This document shows positions 43,602-51,723 of a stretch of DNA of 64,000 nt, piece after piece. The notes under the pieces are model-generated. The model did no database searches. It was not told the DNA's origin and saw nothing but the letters and a program-made list of their open reading frames with translations. The translations under genes were made by a program, and so were the position numbers. This stretch comes from Streptomyces changanensis (GTDB taxonomy: Bacteria > Actinomycetota > Actinomycetes > Streptomycetales > Streptomycetaceae): contig NZ_CP102332.1 in the NCBI RefSeq assembly GCF_024600715.1, positions 5,704,001 through 5,768,000 of the forward strand. The letters run 5' to 3'. Every line of letters begins with the position of its first letter. Position 1 is the first letter of the stretch.

Positions 43602-43908
43602 GTGTTCCTCCGGGTCGCGGGACGCGCCGCCCGGTCGTTCCGGGCGGTGGGTTTTCGGAGTCAGGGGTTCCCTCCCGGTCGGGCGGGGCAGCGCCCATCG
43701 AGCCGAGCCCACCCTTTCGAGCGGCAGCCGCCTGGCCGGGACCACGGCGGCGGGATCGCGGGGGCGCCGCCGCGCCCGCCGTCGTCCCGCCACCCCGTCC
43801 GGCGCCGTCCCGGTTGGCCCGTCCGGCCGCCCGGGTGCGCCGGGTGGGTGACCCGAGGGGGCGCCGGACGGGTGACCGGGCAGGGAGGCGGCTGGTGGCC
43901 GCCCCGGG

Positions 43909-44619
43909 TCAGGACGCGGCCGTGATGTACGCCTCCGCGGCCTGCTTGTCGATGCCGAGGCCGCTGAGCGGCCCGGCGCCGTTCTCGAACTCCAGCTGCG
44001 CCAGGAGCAGGTGCCCGGGGCCGACGTACTGGTGGCCGAGGCGCAGCGCCTCGCGGAACGTCAGTTCCAGGACCTTCTTGGCGGTCTGGTCGTACGGGAC
44101 GAGGGACGGCGGTTCCTCGACCGCCGGGGGCAGCACCGCCGTCGCGGCACGCCGGACGTCCTCCACCGACACGCCCTGGGCGGTGATGGCGCGTACGGCC
44201 ACGGTGTCCGGCTCGCCGACCAGCCCGAGGGTGAGGTGGGCGAGGCCGATCTCGGCGCTGCCCGCGCCCTGGGCGGCCGAGTGCCCGGCCATCACGATCT
44301 TGCGGGCCTCCTCGTCGAACCGGCCGAACCCCTGGCTGGGGTCCAGCTCCGTGGGCTCGCCCGGGCCCTTCGGGACGAACCGCTTCTGCGCGGCCTGCCG
44401 CGTGACGCCCATGCTCCTGCCGATGTCGGTCCAGGACGCGCCCGAACGCCGCGCCTGGTCCACGAAGTGGCCGATGAGGTGGTCGGCGACCTCGCCCAGG
44501 TGGTCGGCGGCGATGACGGCGCTGGACAGCTGGTCGAGGGTGTCGGGGTGGGTCTTCTTGATGGCGCTGATGAGGTCGTCCAGGCGGATGGACGAGGTGG
44601 CGCCTTCCGAGTGCGTCAT
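43909..44619 (-). CDS. HTH plus Clp-N (ClpA/ClpC N-domain) regulator-like protein
   Basis: A 236-residue protein. The first ~80 residues include a helix-turn-helix (SWTDIGRSMGVTRQAAQKRF). The rest is a double Clp repeat N-domain: FGRFDEEARKIVMAGHSAAQ, IGLAHLTLGLVGEP, then LTFREALRLGHQYVGPGHLL. There is no AAA+ domain. Clp-N normally binds substrates or adaptors, so this looks like a DNA-binding protein that senses partners with a Clp-N module. The ATG has no ribosome site and coincides with a predicted transcription start. Two dyads TGTCAAC-N5-GTTGACA before it suggest autorepression. Confidence 0.83.
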   Translation of the reverse strand: MTHSEGATSSIRLDDLISAIKKTHPDTLDQLSSAVIAADHLGEVADHLIGHFVDQARRSGASWTDIGRSMGVTRQAAQKRFVPKGPGEPTELDPSQGFGRFDEEARKIVMAGHSAAQGAGSAEIGLAHLTLGLVGEPDTVAVRAITAQGVSVEDVRRAATAVLPPAVEEPPSLVPYDQTAKKVLELTFREALRLGHQYVGPGHLLLAQLEFENGAGPLSGLGIDKQAAEAYITAAS

Positions 44620-44668
44620 GTGTCAACGGTAGGTTGACAGTCGAGTGGTGTCAACTGTCGGTTGACAC
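44617..44668 (-). promoter_or_regulatory. Leaderless promoter with two TGTCAAC-N5-GTTGACA operators
   Basis: On the minus strand, -35 TTGACA, 17 bases, -10 TACCGT, six bases, then ATG (44619), so the start codon is the predicted mRNA start. Dyad 1 TGTCAAC-GGTAG-GTTGACA (44621-44639) covers the -10; dyad 2 GTGTCAAC-TGTCG-GTTGACAC (44648-44668) covers the -35. Their centres are 28 bases apart, close to three helical turns. A repressor bound here would block the promoter. Confidence 0.75.
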
Positions 44669-44701
44669 TGGGCGGGCGTGCGGGAGTACGTGTGCGATCC
44701 G

Positions 44702-44730
44702 TTGACGAGAAAGCGCTTGCGTCCTACGTT
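44702..44730 (+). promoter_or_regulatory. Pectate lyase promoter with a LacI-type operator in the spacer
   Basis: -35 TTGACG (44702-44707), 17 bases, -10 TACGTT (44725-44730). The spacer contains GAAAGCGCTTGC (44709-44720) with the palindromic core AAGCGCTT, a LacI-family operator type. The same core occurs before the lacI-type gene at 50466-50477. Repression of the pectate lyase in the absence of sugar is inferred. Confidence 0.65.
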
Positions 44731-44872
44731 CCGTTCAGAAATGTGACCAGCGGGCGGGCTGCCGGGGTCATCAGGCAGCTCCGCCCGGTGCATAGGGTCA
44801 CTCACATGAACGTGCGCCAACTCCATGTACGGCCTCCACGCCGCTCTCGTACCCGTACGGAAAGGGACCCCC

Positions 44873-45829
44873 ATGCGCACCGCTCGACTGCTCCTCATCT
44901 CCGCCGCCACGGCCGCCCTCCTCGCCGCCTCCGTCGCGCTCCCCCAGTCGGCGGGCGCCGCCGACGGCGCCCCGGTCGGGTTCGGCGCCGGCACCACGGG
45001 TGGCGGTGACGCCGCCGCCGTCACGGTCTCCACGCTCGGCGCCTTCAAGGCGGCCGTGACCGGCGACCACCCCAAGGTGGTCCGCGTCAACGGCCTGATC
45101 CCCCTGTCCGGACAGGTCGACATCGGCTCGCACACCACGGTGCTCGGTGTCGGCGCGTCCTCCGGCTTCACCGGCGGCGGACTGCGCGTGAAGGAGGAGA
45201 CGAACGTCGTGATCCGCAACCTCAACCTGTCCAAGCCGGTCGCACCCGCCGACGCCGTCACGGTGACCGAGTCGACGAAGGTGTGGATCGACCACAACTC
45301 CTTCTCCGCCGACCGCGACCACGACAAGGACCACTACGACGGCCTGCTGGACGTGAACCACGGCGCCGACCTCGTCACCGTCTCCTGGAACACCTTCAAG
45401 GACCACTTCAAGGGGTCCCTGGTCGGGCACAGTGACAAGAACGCCTCCGAGGACACCGGCCACCTGCGTGTCACGTACCACCACAACCACTTCAGCGACG
45501 TCTACTCGCGCATCCCGAGCCTCCGCTTCGGCACCGGCCACTTCTACAACAACTACGTCCAGGGGGCCGAGACGGCCTGCCACTCCCGGATGGGCGCCCA
45601 GATGCTCGTCGAGAACAACGTCTTCCGGGCCACCAAGGTCGCCGTCACCACCAGCCGCAGCAGTGCCGTCGACGGATACGCCAACCTCCGCGGCAACGAC
45701 CTCGGCGGTGCGACGACCGAGATCTCCCGCACGGGCTCCTTCACCGCCCCGCCGTACGCCTACGCCGCCGAACCGGCCTCGTCGGTCGTCGCGTCGGTGA
45801 CCGCGAACGCGGGCGCCGGCCGGATCTGA
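44873..45829 (+). CDS. Secreted pectate lyase, PL1 family
   Basis: A 318-residue secreted polysaccharide lyase that cleaves polygalacturonate by beta-elimination with calcium. A Sec signal (ARLLLISAATAALLAASVAL, cleavage after AGA-A) precedes a parallel beta-helix. PL1 hallmarks are VWIDHNSFSADRDHDKDHYD (calcium-binding Asp residues), HHNHFSDVYSRIPSLRFG (catalytic Arg) and FYNNYVQG. Length is typical for the small actinobacterial enzymes. ATG follows AAAGGGA. It has its own promoter with a LacI-type operator, divergent from the Clp-N gene. Confidence 0.95.
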   Translation: MRTARLLLISAATAALLAASVALPQSAGAADGAPVGFGAGTTGGGDAAAVTVSTLGAFKAAVTGDHPKVVRVNGLIPLSGQVDIGSHTTVLGVGASSGFTGGGLRVKEETNVVIRNLNLSKPVAPADAVTVTESTKVWIDHNSFSADRDHDKDHYDGLLDVNHGADLVTVSWNTFKDHFKGSLVGHSDKNASEDTGHLRVTYHHNHFSDVYSRIPSLRFGTGHFYNNYVQGAETACHSRMGAQMLVENNVFRATKVAVTTSRSSAVDGYANLRGNDLGGATTEISRTGSFTAPPYAYAAEPASSVVASVTANAGAGRI

Positions 45830-45900
45830 CCACCCGGCACCGGGCCGCCGCCCGTACCTCGGGGCACCCGAGCGGTCAGGGCACCTGAGCCGACGGAAGG

Positions 45901-46019
45901 CCCGAGCCGTCGGGACGCCCGAGCCGTCGGGACGCCCGAGCCGTCGGGACGCCCGAGCCGTCGGGACGCCTGAGCCGTCGGGACGCCTGGGCTCTCGGGA
46001 CGCCCGACGTCCCGGGAAC
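45901..46019. repeat. 17-bp tandem repeat, about six copies
   Basis: CCCGAGCCGTCGGGACG repeats head to tail from 45901 (four exact units), a fifth with one change at 45969 and a degenerate sixth at 45986. Each unit folds as CCCGA-GCCG-TCGGG. It lies about 70 bases after the pectate lyase stop and may slow or end transcription. The rest of 45830-46286 is GC-rich with related short repeats; before the next gene TTGACG (46220) starts a possible promoter with GTGATCAC at 46229-46236. Confidence 0.8.
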
Positions 46020-46286
46020 CCGAGGGCTGGGTGCGCCCGACGCCCCGGGGGTCCGAGGGCTGGGGACACCGACCTCTCCGGGAGACCCGGCGTCCCGGGG
46101 GCCGGCGCGGGGCGGGGCGCGGGCGGGTCGGCCGAGTGGGTCGGCCGCCCCGCCCCGCACGGGCCCGGTCACCACCCTCGGTCGGCCCTTCCCGCGGGGG
46201 CGGTGGCGCGAAAACGCCGTTGACGGGGTGATCACTCCCGACATTTGATGCCATGTCAGCGACTTCCCACCGTACGGACCCGACGC

Positions 46287-48308
46287 ATGCGACCTCCCCT
46301 ACCCCGCGGGCCGCGCCGCCGCCCGCTCCTCGTCCTGCTCGCGACCCTGCTCGCGCTCCTGGCTCCCGCCGGGCCGGCCGGGGCCGCCCAGGCCGCCGGG
46401 GCCTGTGCCGAACCCGGGGTGGAAACCTTCGACAAGGCATCCCTGACCGGGGCGATAGTCGGCGCCACGGTGCACGGGGGACGGGCCTACGTCGTCACGC
46501 GCGGCCTCAAGCCCCCGGTGCTCGCCGAGTTCGACCTCGCCACCCGCCGGGTCGTGCGCGAGACGCCCATCCCGGACGGCCCCGCCGCCGGTTCCCCCGA
46601 GGGCGCCTGGGCCACCGTGGTCTCGGGCGGCAAGGTGTACATCGGCACCTATCCCGTGCCCGACCTCTACCGCTTCGATCCGGCCACCGGCAGGATCGAG
46701 CGGCTCGCCTCCTTCGGTGTGAACGGCGGCTTCGTCTGGAGCCTCGCGGCCGCCCCCGACGGCAGGATCTACGCGGGCACGTACCCGCACGGCCGGGTCT
46801 GGGAGTACGACCCCGTCTCACGGGCCTCCCGGGACCTCGGTGTCCTCGCCGAGGGCGAGCGCTCCGTGCGGGCGCTCGCCGTCGACGCGACCCACGTCTA
46901 CGCGGGTCTGCTCGACAAGGGCAAGCTGGTGTCGGTCAACCGCTCCACCGGTGCCGTCCGCGTCCTCGCCGAGGGTGCCACGGGCTTCACCGCCGTGTCC
47001 GTCGGCCGGACCCGGGTGCGTGCCGCCGGCGGCGACACCCTCTACGACCTGCGAACCGACGGCACCGACGTCCGCAAGGTGTCCCTCGGCGGCGACACCG
47101 TCGACGCCTTCGGCACGGCCCCCGACCACACCGCGTACGTCTCCACCCGGCCGAACGGCACCGTCTACCGCTACCGCACCGGCGAGCAGCCGGTGGTGGT
47201 GGGCACCCCCAAGGACCGCGAGGAGACCCGCGGCCTGTTCCTCGACGGCACCGTGCTCACCGGGTTCGCCGGCAGCGGCGGGGTGTGGACCATGGACATC
47301 ACGACGGGGAAGACCGACTACACGGATCTGCTGGAGGCCGGGCTCACCCCCGGCGCCGAGCGGCCCCAGTCGATCCTGCGGACCCCGGACGGCAAGGTCT
47401 GGGTCGGCGGCCACTTCTCCGTGACCGTGCACGACCCGGCGCGGGGCACCCGGCACCGCTTCGGGGTGGCGGGTGAGCCCAAGGCGCTGGTCCACCGCGG
47501 CGGCAAGGTGTACGCGGCGATGTACCCGAGCGGCGAGATCGCCCGCATCGACCCGGCGAAGGGCCACGCCGTCGAGTACCTCGGCCCCCTGTCCCACGGC
47601 CAGCAGCGCCCGTGGGACATGGAGTACGACCCGGCGACCGACCGGCTGCTGGTGGCGAGCGCGCCGCTCGGCGCGAACCTTAGGGGCGCCCTGTCGGTCG
47701 TCGACCCCGACACCGGCGAGAAGCAGGTGTACGTGGACGTGATCCGCGACCAGAGCCTGATGAGCCTCAGCCTCGGCCCCGACGGGGTGGTCTACCTCGG
47801 CGGTGACGTCCTGGGCGGCGGCGGCACCACGGCGACCCGGACCACGGCCGCCGTCGCGGCGTTCGACCTGGCCTCGCGCCGGGTGCTGTGGGAGAGCCCC
47901 GTGCCCGACACCCACACCGAGCCCGGCCGCCACAACGAGACCGTCCAGGACGTGAAGTACCACGACGGCATCCTGTACGGCGTGCTCAAGCGCGACCCCG
48001 GATGGTTCGCCATGGACGTGCGGACCCGGCAGGTCCTCGGCAAGGGGACGCTGACCGGCTACGGCGAGATCGAGGTGCACCGGGGCGAGGTGTTCACCTC
48101 CACCTACCGCGCCGGCGGCAACGTCCACCTGCTGGGCCCCGGCGGCGCACAGCCCCGGCCGATCGCGACCGGACTCGGCGACGACTGGTACACCAACCCT
48201 CAGCTCGCCTTCGAACCCGAGGGCTGGTACGCCTGGGGGCTCGTCGGCCGCGACCTCGCGCGCCTGCGCCTGGACCCGGCCTGCGCGCCGCTCGAGGTCG
48301 GTCCCTGA
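46287..48308 (+). CDS. Secreted beta-propeller protein
   Basis: A 673-residue exported protein. An Arg-rich start (LPRGPRRR) and a hydrophobic core (LLVLLATLLALLAPAGPAGA) form the signal peptide. The whole mature part is made of propeller blades of YVTN/SMP-30/NHL style: AYVVTRGLKPPVLAEFDLAT, VYIGTYPVPDLYRFDPATG, IYAGTYPHGRVWEYDPVSRA, VYAGLLDKGKLVSVN, and others to the end, probably two propellers. Related proteins bind or process polysaccharides. ATG 46287 gives a normal signal peptide, but its ribosome site is weak; ATG 46248 is an alternative. It follows the pectate lyase and may act with it. Confidence 0.8.
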   Translation: MRPPLPRGPRRRPLLVLLATLLALLAPAGPAGAAQAAGACAEPGVETFDKASLTGAIVGATVHGGRAYVVTRGLKPPVLAEFDLATRRVVRETPIPDGPAAGSPEGAWATVVSGGKVYIGTYPVPDLYRFDPATGRIERLASFGVNGGFVWSLAAAPDGRIYAGTYPHGRVWEYDPVSRASRDLGVLAEGERSVRALAVDATHVYAGLLDKGKLVSVNRSTGAVRVLAEGATGFTAVSVGRTRVRAAGGDTLYDLRTDGTDVRKVSLGGDTVDAFGTAPDHTAYVSTRPNGTVYRYRTGEQPVVVGTPKDREETRGLFLDGTVLTGFAGSGGVWTMDITTGKTDYTDLLEAGLTPGAERPQSILRTPDGKVWVGGHFSVTVHDPARGTRHRFGVAGEPKALVHRGGKVYAAMYPSGEIARIDPAKGHAVEYLGPLSHGQQRPWDMEYDPATDRLLVASAPLGANLRGALSVVDPDTGEKQVYVDVIRDQSLMSLSLGPDGVVYLGGDVLGGGGTTATRTTAAVAAFDLASRRVLWESPVPDTHTEPGRHNETVQDVKYHDGILYGVLKRDPGWFAMDVRTRQVLGKGTLTGYGEIEVHRGEVFTSTYRAGGNVHLLGPGGAQPRPIATGLGDDWYTNPQLAFEPEGWYAWGLVGRDLARLRLDPACAPLEVGP

Positions 48309-48735
48309 ACCGGGCGGGGGCCCGCCGCCGTGCCGGGCCCCCCTCGCGCCGGGCCTCGGCCTCCACCGTGCCGGGCCCGCGCCGTGCCAGGTCTGCGCCG
48401 TGCCGGGCCTCGGCCCGCGCCGTGCCCGGGCAACCCCCCACCGTGTCGGGCCTACGTCCGGGGGTGGGCCGTCCGCGCGGGTCTGTCGCCGGTGACGACC
48501 GGCTCGCCCGTCGTCCGGCCCGTCCTTCCCCCCGCCCCCGCCCGTGCGCCTCCGCCGCCTCCCCCGGCACCCGCACCCGCCGTAGGTGCCTCCCCGGCTC
48601 ACCCACCGCGACACCGCCGGCGCCGCCACGGTGACCCGTGGCGGCGCCTCCGCCACGGCGGCTGACGGAGGTGGGGGCTAGAGTGCCCGTGCGCATGCGT
48701 GTTCGAGGCGTGTGCGGCCTGGCGAAGGGGAGGGC
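48309..48735. other. Repeat-rich gap
   Basis: About 430 bases with no supported gene. Left half repeats CGCCGTGCC(G/A)GG(C/T)C five to six times (48330-48440). Right half is Pro-codon-like GC-rich spacer; GCCGCCACGG/CCGTGGCGGC (48624-48645) forms a 10-bp hairpin that could end the propeller transcript. Confidence 0.5.
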
Positions 48736-49260
48736 ATGCAGAGCCAACTCAAGGACGTGGCCGCCGACTTGGCGACGGTCCTGTGGCGGCAGCACACGCT
48801 GTACCGCGAACGGTCGGGGGCCGTCGTCATCCGGGGCGAGCACGTCCGGCGCTGGATCAGCCTCTCGCCCAGGGGCACCCGTGACGAGGTCCTCATCCGG
48901 GCGGGCCGCATCCTCGACGGCGGCACCACGGCCCCGGCCCGCTCCGAGGTGGTCGTCCGCCTCGCGGCCGGCCGTGACGAACTCGCCGCCGTCTGCCGCC
49001 GGCTGCTGGCCGAGGCCGCCGCCGAGCCGACATCCTCCCGGGCGGAACAGGCGGGCGCCCGTACCGGCGTCCGTCGCGTCCGCCGGGGCCGCGCGGGCAG
49101 GGGCGAGGCCGTGGCCCGCGCCGGCCGGGGCGGTGCGGGCGGCGGCCGTGCGGGCGGAGGCCGTTCGCGGCACACGGGCCTGCGGTCCTGGGTGGTCCTC
49201 CTCGGCGTGATGGGGATGGTCGGCGTGTACGCCTACCACGTCTCCGCCGCCTACCGGTGA
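48736..49260 (+). CDS. Hypothetical C-terminally anchored membrane protein
   Basis: A 174-residue protein. The first ~95 residues are a soluble mixed alpha/beta region (QSQLKDVAADLATVLWRQHT, AGRILDGGTTAPARSEVVVR). Then comes an Arg/Gly/Ala-rich linker, and a single C-terminal membrane helix (SWVVLLGVMGMVGVYAYHV), which fits a tail-anchored protein with the N-terminal part in the cytosol. ATG 48736 follows AAGGGGAGGGC. No family is recognised. It stands alone between the propeller gene and a convergent lacI-type gene. Confidence 0.65.
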   Translation: MQSQLKDVAADLATVLWRQHTLYRERSGAVVIRGEHVRRWISLSPRGTRDEVLIRAGRILDGGTTAPARSEVVVRLAAGRDELAAVCRRLLAEAAAEPTSSRAEQAGARTGVRRVRRGRAGRGEAVARAGRGGAGGGRAGGGRSRHTGLRSWVVLLGVMGMVGVYAYHVSAAYR

Positions 49261-49306
49261 GGTCCGGCGGGCCGACCGCCCGCCCGCGCCCCGGCGTCCC
49301 GGGCGG

Positions 49307-50443
49307 TCACGCGCCCGGCGGCGCGGTGCTCGACCGGACCACCAGTTCCGTCGGCAGCTCCAGAGCGCCGTCCGGCCGCTCACCCGAGGCCAGCCGTACG
49401 AGCAGCCCCACCGCCGCGGCGGCCATCCCGGCCTCCGGTCGGCGCACGGTCGTCAGCCCCGGCAGGGCCCACCGCGCGCCGGGCAGGTCGCCGTAGCCCA
49501 CGACCGACACGTCCGCGGGCACGCGCAGGCCCCGTTCGGCGAGCGCCGCGTAGACCCCCGGGGCCATCGCGTCCGAGCAGACGAAGACGGCCGTGGGCGG
49601 CTGCGGCAGGTCCAGCAGCTCCCGCGTCCGCAGCCGCGCGCCCTGCTCCTGCGGCGTGCCGGGGGCAAGGACGCGGTGGTACTCGGGGCGGTGCGGGACC
49701 CCGGCCGAGGCGAGGGCCGCGCGCCAGCCCGCGAGCCGCGCGCCGCCGCCCTCGGCGCCGCGCTCCATGTCGCGGCCCGGGCCCACGCCCCCGTCGACGC
49801 CGGCTCCGCCCTCCCCGTCGACGCCCGCACCACCGGCCTCCCGGTCCGTCGCCGCCCCGGCCCCGACCGCGTGTCCGGGGTCGGCGACGGCCGCGATCCG
49901 CTCGTGGCCCAGCGCCAGAAGGTGGCGGGCCGCCGCCGCTCCGCCCCGCCGGTCCGCCGCGCCGACGGACAAGGCGTCCGACGACGGCTGCCGCACCGGA
50001 TCGAGGAGTACGTACGGCAGCCGGTGCCGGGCGAGACGGGCGGCCGCGCCCGCCGTCACCCCCTCCCGGTGGAACACCACGCCGGTCGAGCCCCGGGAGG
50101 CGATGCGATCGAGCCGGTCGCGCCCCAGGTGCCGGCCGGTCGAGAGGACCAGGTCCTGCCCGGCGGCGCGGGCCGCGCGCTCGGCGCCGCGCAGCACGGC
50201 CGCGGTCTGCGGGCCCTCCAGGGAGGCCAGGACGAGGTCCACCATGCCGTGCCGCCGGGGCACGGGGGTCCGCCGGCGCGGTACGTATCCCAGCCGGTCG
50301 AGCACCTCGGTCACCCGGCGCCGGGTCTCGGGCGCCACGTCCTCGCGGCCGTTGACGACCTTCGAGGCGGTGGGCACCGACACGCCCGCCTCGCGGGCCA
50401 CCACCGCCAGAGTCGGACCGGCGGGGCTCGCGGTCGGCGTCAT
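49307..50443 (-). CDS. LacI-family transcriptional regulator
   Basis: A 378-residue LacI/GalR repressor. The HTH and hinge are clear (LAVVAREAGVSVPTASKVVN, VLDRLGYVPRRR). The periplasmic-binding-like effector domain follows, with AVFVCSDAMAPGVYAALAER and VSVVGYGDLPGARWALPGLT. It carries an unusual ~45-residue Gly/Ala/Glu-rich insertion in the middle (about residues 190-235), likely a surface loop. Its own upstream region contains AAGCGCTT, the core also found at the pectate lyase promoter, so it probably controls itself and plant-polysaccharide genes. ATG follows AGGAGGTGCC. Confidence 0.92.
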   Translation of the reverse strand: MTPTASPAGPTLAVVAREAGVSVPTASKVVNGREDVAPETRRRVTEVLDRLGYVPRRRTPVPRRHGMVDLVLASLEGPQTAAVLRGAERAARAAGQDLVLSTGRHLGRDRLDRIASRGSTGVVFHREGVTAGAAARLARHRLPYVLLDPVRQPSSDALSVGAADRRGGAAAARHLLALGHERIAAVADPGHAVGAGAATDREAGGAGVDGEGGAGVDGGVGPGRDMERGAEGGGARLAGWRAALASAGVPHRPEYHRVLAPGTPQEQGARLRTRELLDLPQPPTAVFVCSDAMAPGVYAALAERGLRVPADVSVVGYGDLPGARWALPGLTTVRRPEAGMAAAAVGLLVRLASGERPDGALELPTELVVRSSTAPPGA

Positions 50444-50465
50444 GGCACCTCCTGGGTCGGCTTAG

Positions 50466-50477
50466 CAAGCGCTTCCT
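50466..50477. promoter_or_regulatory. LacI-type operator upstream of the lacI gene
   Basis: GCAAGCGCTTCC with palindromic core AAGCGCTT, about 23 bases before the lacI ATG. TAGGGT just upstream on the minus strand could be the -10. The core is shared with the pectate lyase operator at 44709-44720. Confidence 0.6.
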
Positions 50478-50669
50478 ACCCTAGGCGGCCCCGCGCCCCG
50501 ACGGGTCCGAACCGGCCAGGCCGTCAGCCGGCGATCTCCCTGCCCACGCCCCCGTTCCCACGCGAACCCCCGCCCCCGAGTCCCCGCACGCCCACGCCCC
50601 GGCGCAGGCCCGCGCTCCCACGGCCCCGCGCGCTCCCACGGCCCCGCCCGCGCCCCGGCCGGGTGGCCG

Positions 50670-51596
50670 TCAGGGGTGGAGCCGGGTCGCCAGGTCCGTG
50701 ATCGCCGCGGGTCCCACCCGGCAGCAGCCGCCGATCAGGCGCGCCCCGGCCCGTCGCCACGCCTCCGCCAGGTCGGGCGAGAACGTCGGCCGCCCGTGCC
50801 AGGCGCGCGCCCCGGCGTCCCACGCCTCGCCGCTGTTCGGATAGGCCACCACCGGCTTGCCCGTCACGCGTGCGGCGAGCGCGACCGCCCGCTCCGTCTC
50901 CTCCGGGGCGCAGCAGTTGACCCCGACCGCCACCACCTCGTCCGCGTCCGCCGCGAGCCCGAACGCCTCCTCCAGCGGCTGGTCCGCCCGGGTGCGGCCG
51001 TCGGCGACCGTGTACGACAGCCAGGCCGGCACGCCCAGGCCCCGTACCGCCCGCAGCAGGGCGCGCGCCTCGTCGGCGTCCGGCACGGTCTCCAGGGCGA
51101 GGACGTCGGGCCCGGCCGCGGCGAGCACCTCCAGGCGCGGGCGGTGGAACGCCTCCAGCGCGGCCACGCCCAGCCCGTACCGGCCCCGGTACTCCGAACC
51201 GTCGGCCCGCATCGCCCCGTACGGGCCGGCGGACGCGGCCACCCACAGCGGGCGGGCCACGCCGTCGGCGCGGGCCCGGCGGGCCGCCTCGCGGGCCAGT
51301 TCCACGCTCAGGGCGAGGAGCCGGGCCGCCCCCTCCCGGTCGACGCCCCGCCGGGCGAACCCCTCGAAGGTGGCCTGGTACCCGGCGGTGGTCACCACGT
51401 CGGCGCCCGCCCGGTAGTAGGCGAGGTGGGCGGCGACGACGGCCTCCGGGTCCTCGGCGAGCAGCCGCGCCGACCACAGGTCGTCGGACAAGTCGTGCCC
51501 CTGTGCCTCCAGTTGGTTGGAGAGGCCGCCGTCGAGGACGAGGGTGGCCGTCGGCGAGGCGAGGGCGGTGGTGAACAGGGGAGTGGTGGGGGTCAT
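50670..51596 (-). CDS. mmuM: Homocysteine S-methyltransferase
   Basis: A 308-residue zinc enzyme that methylates homocysteine, usually from S-methylmethionine, to form methionine. Family blocks are LVLDGGLSNQLEAQGHDLSD, ADVVTTAGYQATFEGFARRG, VGVNCCAPEE (first zinc Cys) and RLIGGCCRVGPAAITDLA (the two C-terminal zinc Cys). Length matches MmuM. No S-methylmethionine permease is adjacent. It is divergent from the GH43 gene. S-methylmethionine is plant-derived, which fits the neighbouring plant-polymer genes, but that is inference. Confidence 0.93.
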   Translation of the reverse strand: MTPTTPLFTTALASPTATLVLDGGLSNQLEAQGHDLSDDLWSARLLAEDPEAVVAAHLAYYRAGADVVTTAGYQATFEGFARRGVDREGAARLLALSVELAREAARRARADGVARPLWVAASAGPYGAMRADGSEYRGRYGLGVAALEAFHRPRLEVLAAAGPDVLALETVPDADEARALLRAVRGLGVPAWLSYTVADGRTRADQPLEEAFGLAADADEVVAVGVNCCAPEETERAVALAARVTGKPVVAYPNSGEAWDAGARAWHGRPTFSPDLAEAWRRAGARLIGGCCRVGPAAITDLATRLHP

Positions 51597-51687
51597 GGCG
51601 GCGAAGGTAGCGAAGCCGGTCCCGCTCGCCCCGTTGACCTCTCCGCGTCACGCCTCTACGGTTTCGCCGTTCGGAATCACAGATGCT

Positions 51688-51703
51688 GTTCGACACCACG
51701 AAC
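51688..51703. promoter_or_regulatory. Candidate operator before the GH43 gene
   Basis: GTTCG-ACACCA-CGAAC, a 5+5 dyad 21-36 bases before ATG 51724, in the divergent gap with mmuM. It does not match the AAGCGCTT core. Confidence 0.3.
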
Positions 51704-51723
51704 GTGAGGCAGGCGAACACTCC

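Noticed and set aside
45901..46019. Possible CRISPR array
   Set aside because: Units are contiguous without spacers, and no cas gene is present.
44798..46069. Minus-strand frame with DGSGVPTARASRRLG repeats
   Set aside because: The repeats are the translation of the 17-bp tandem repeat, and the rest is antisense to the pectate lyase.
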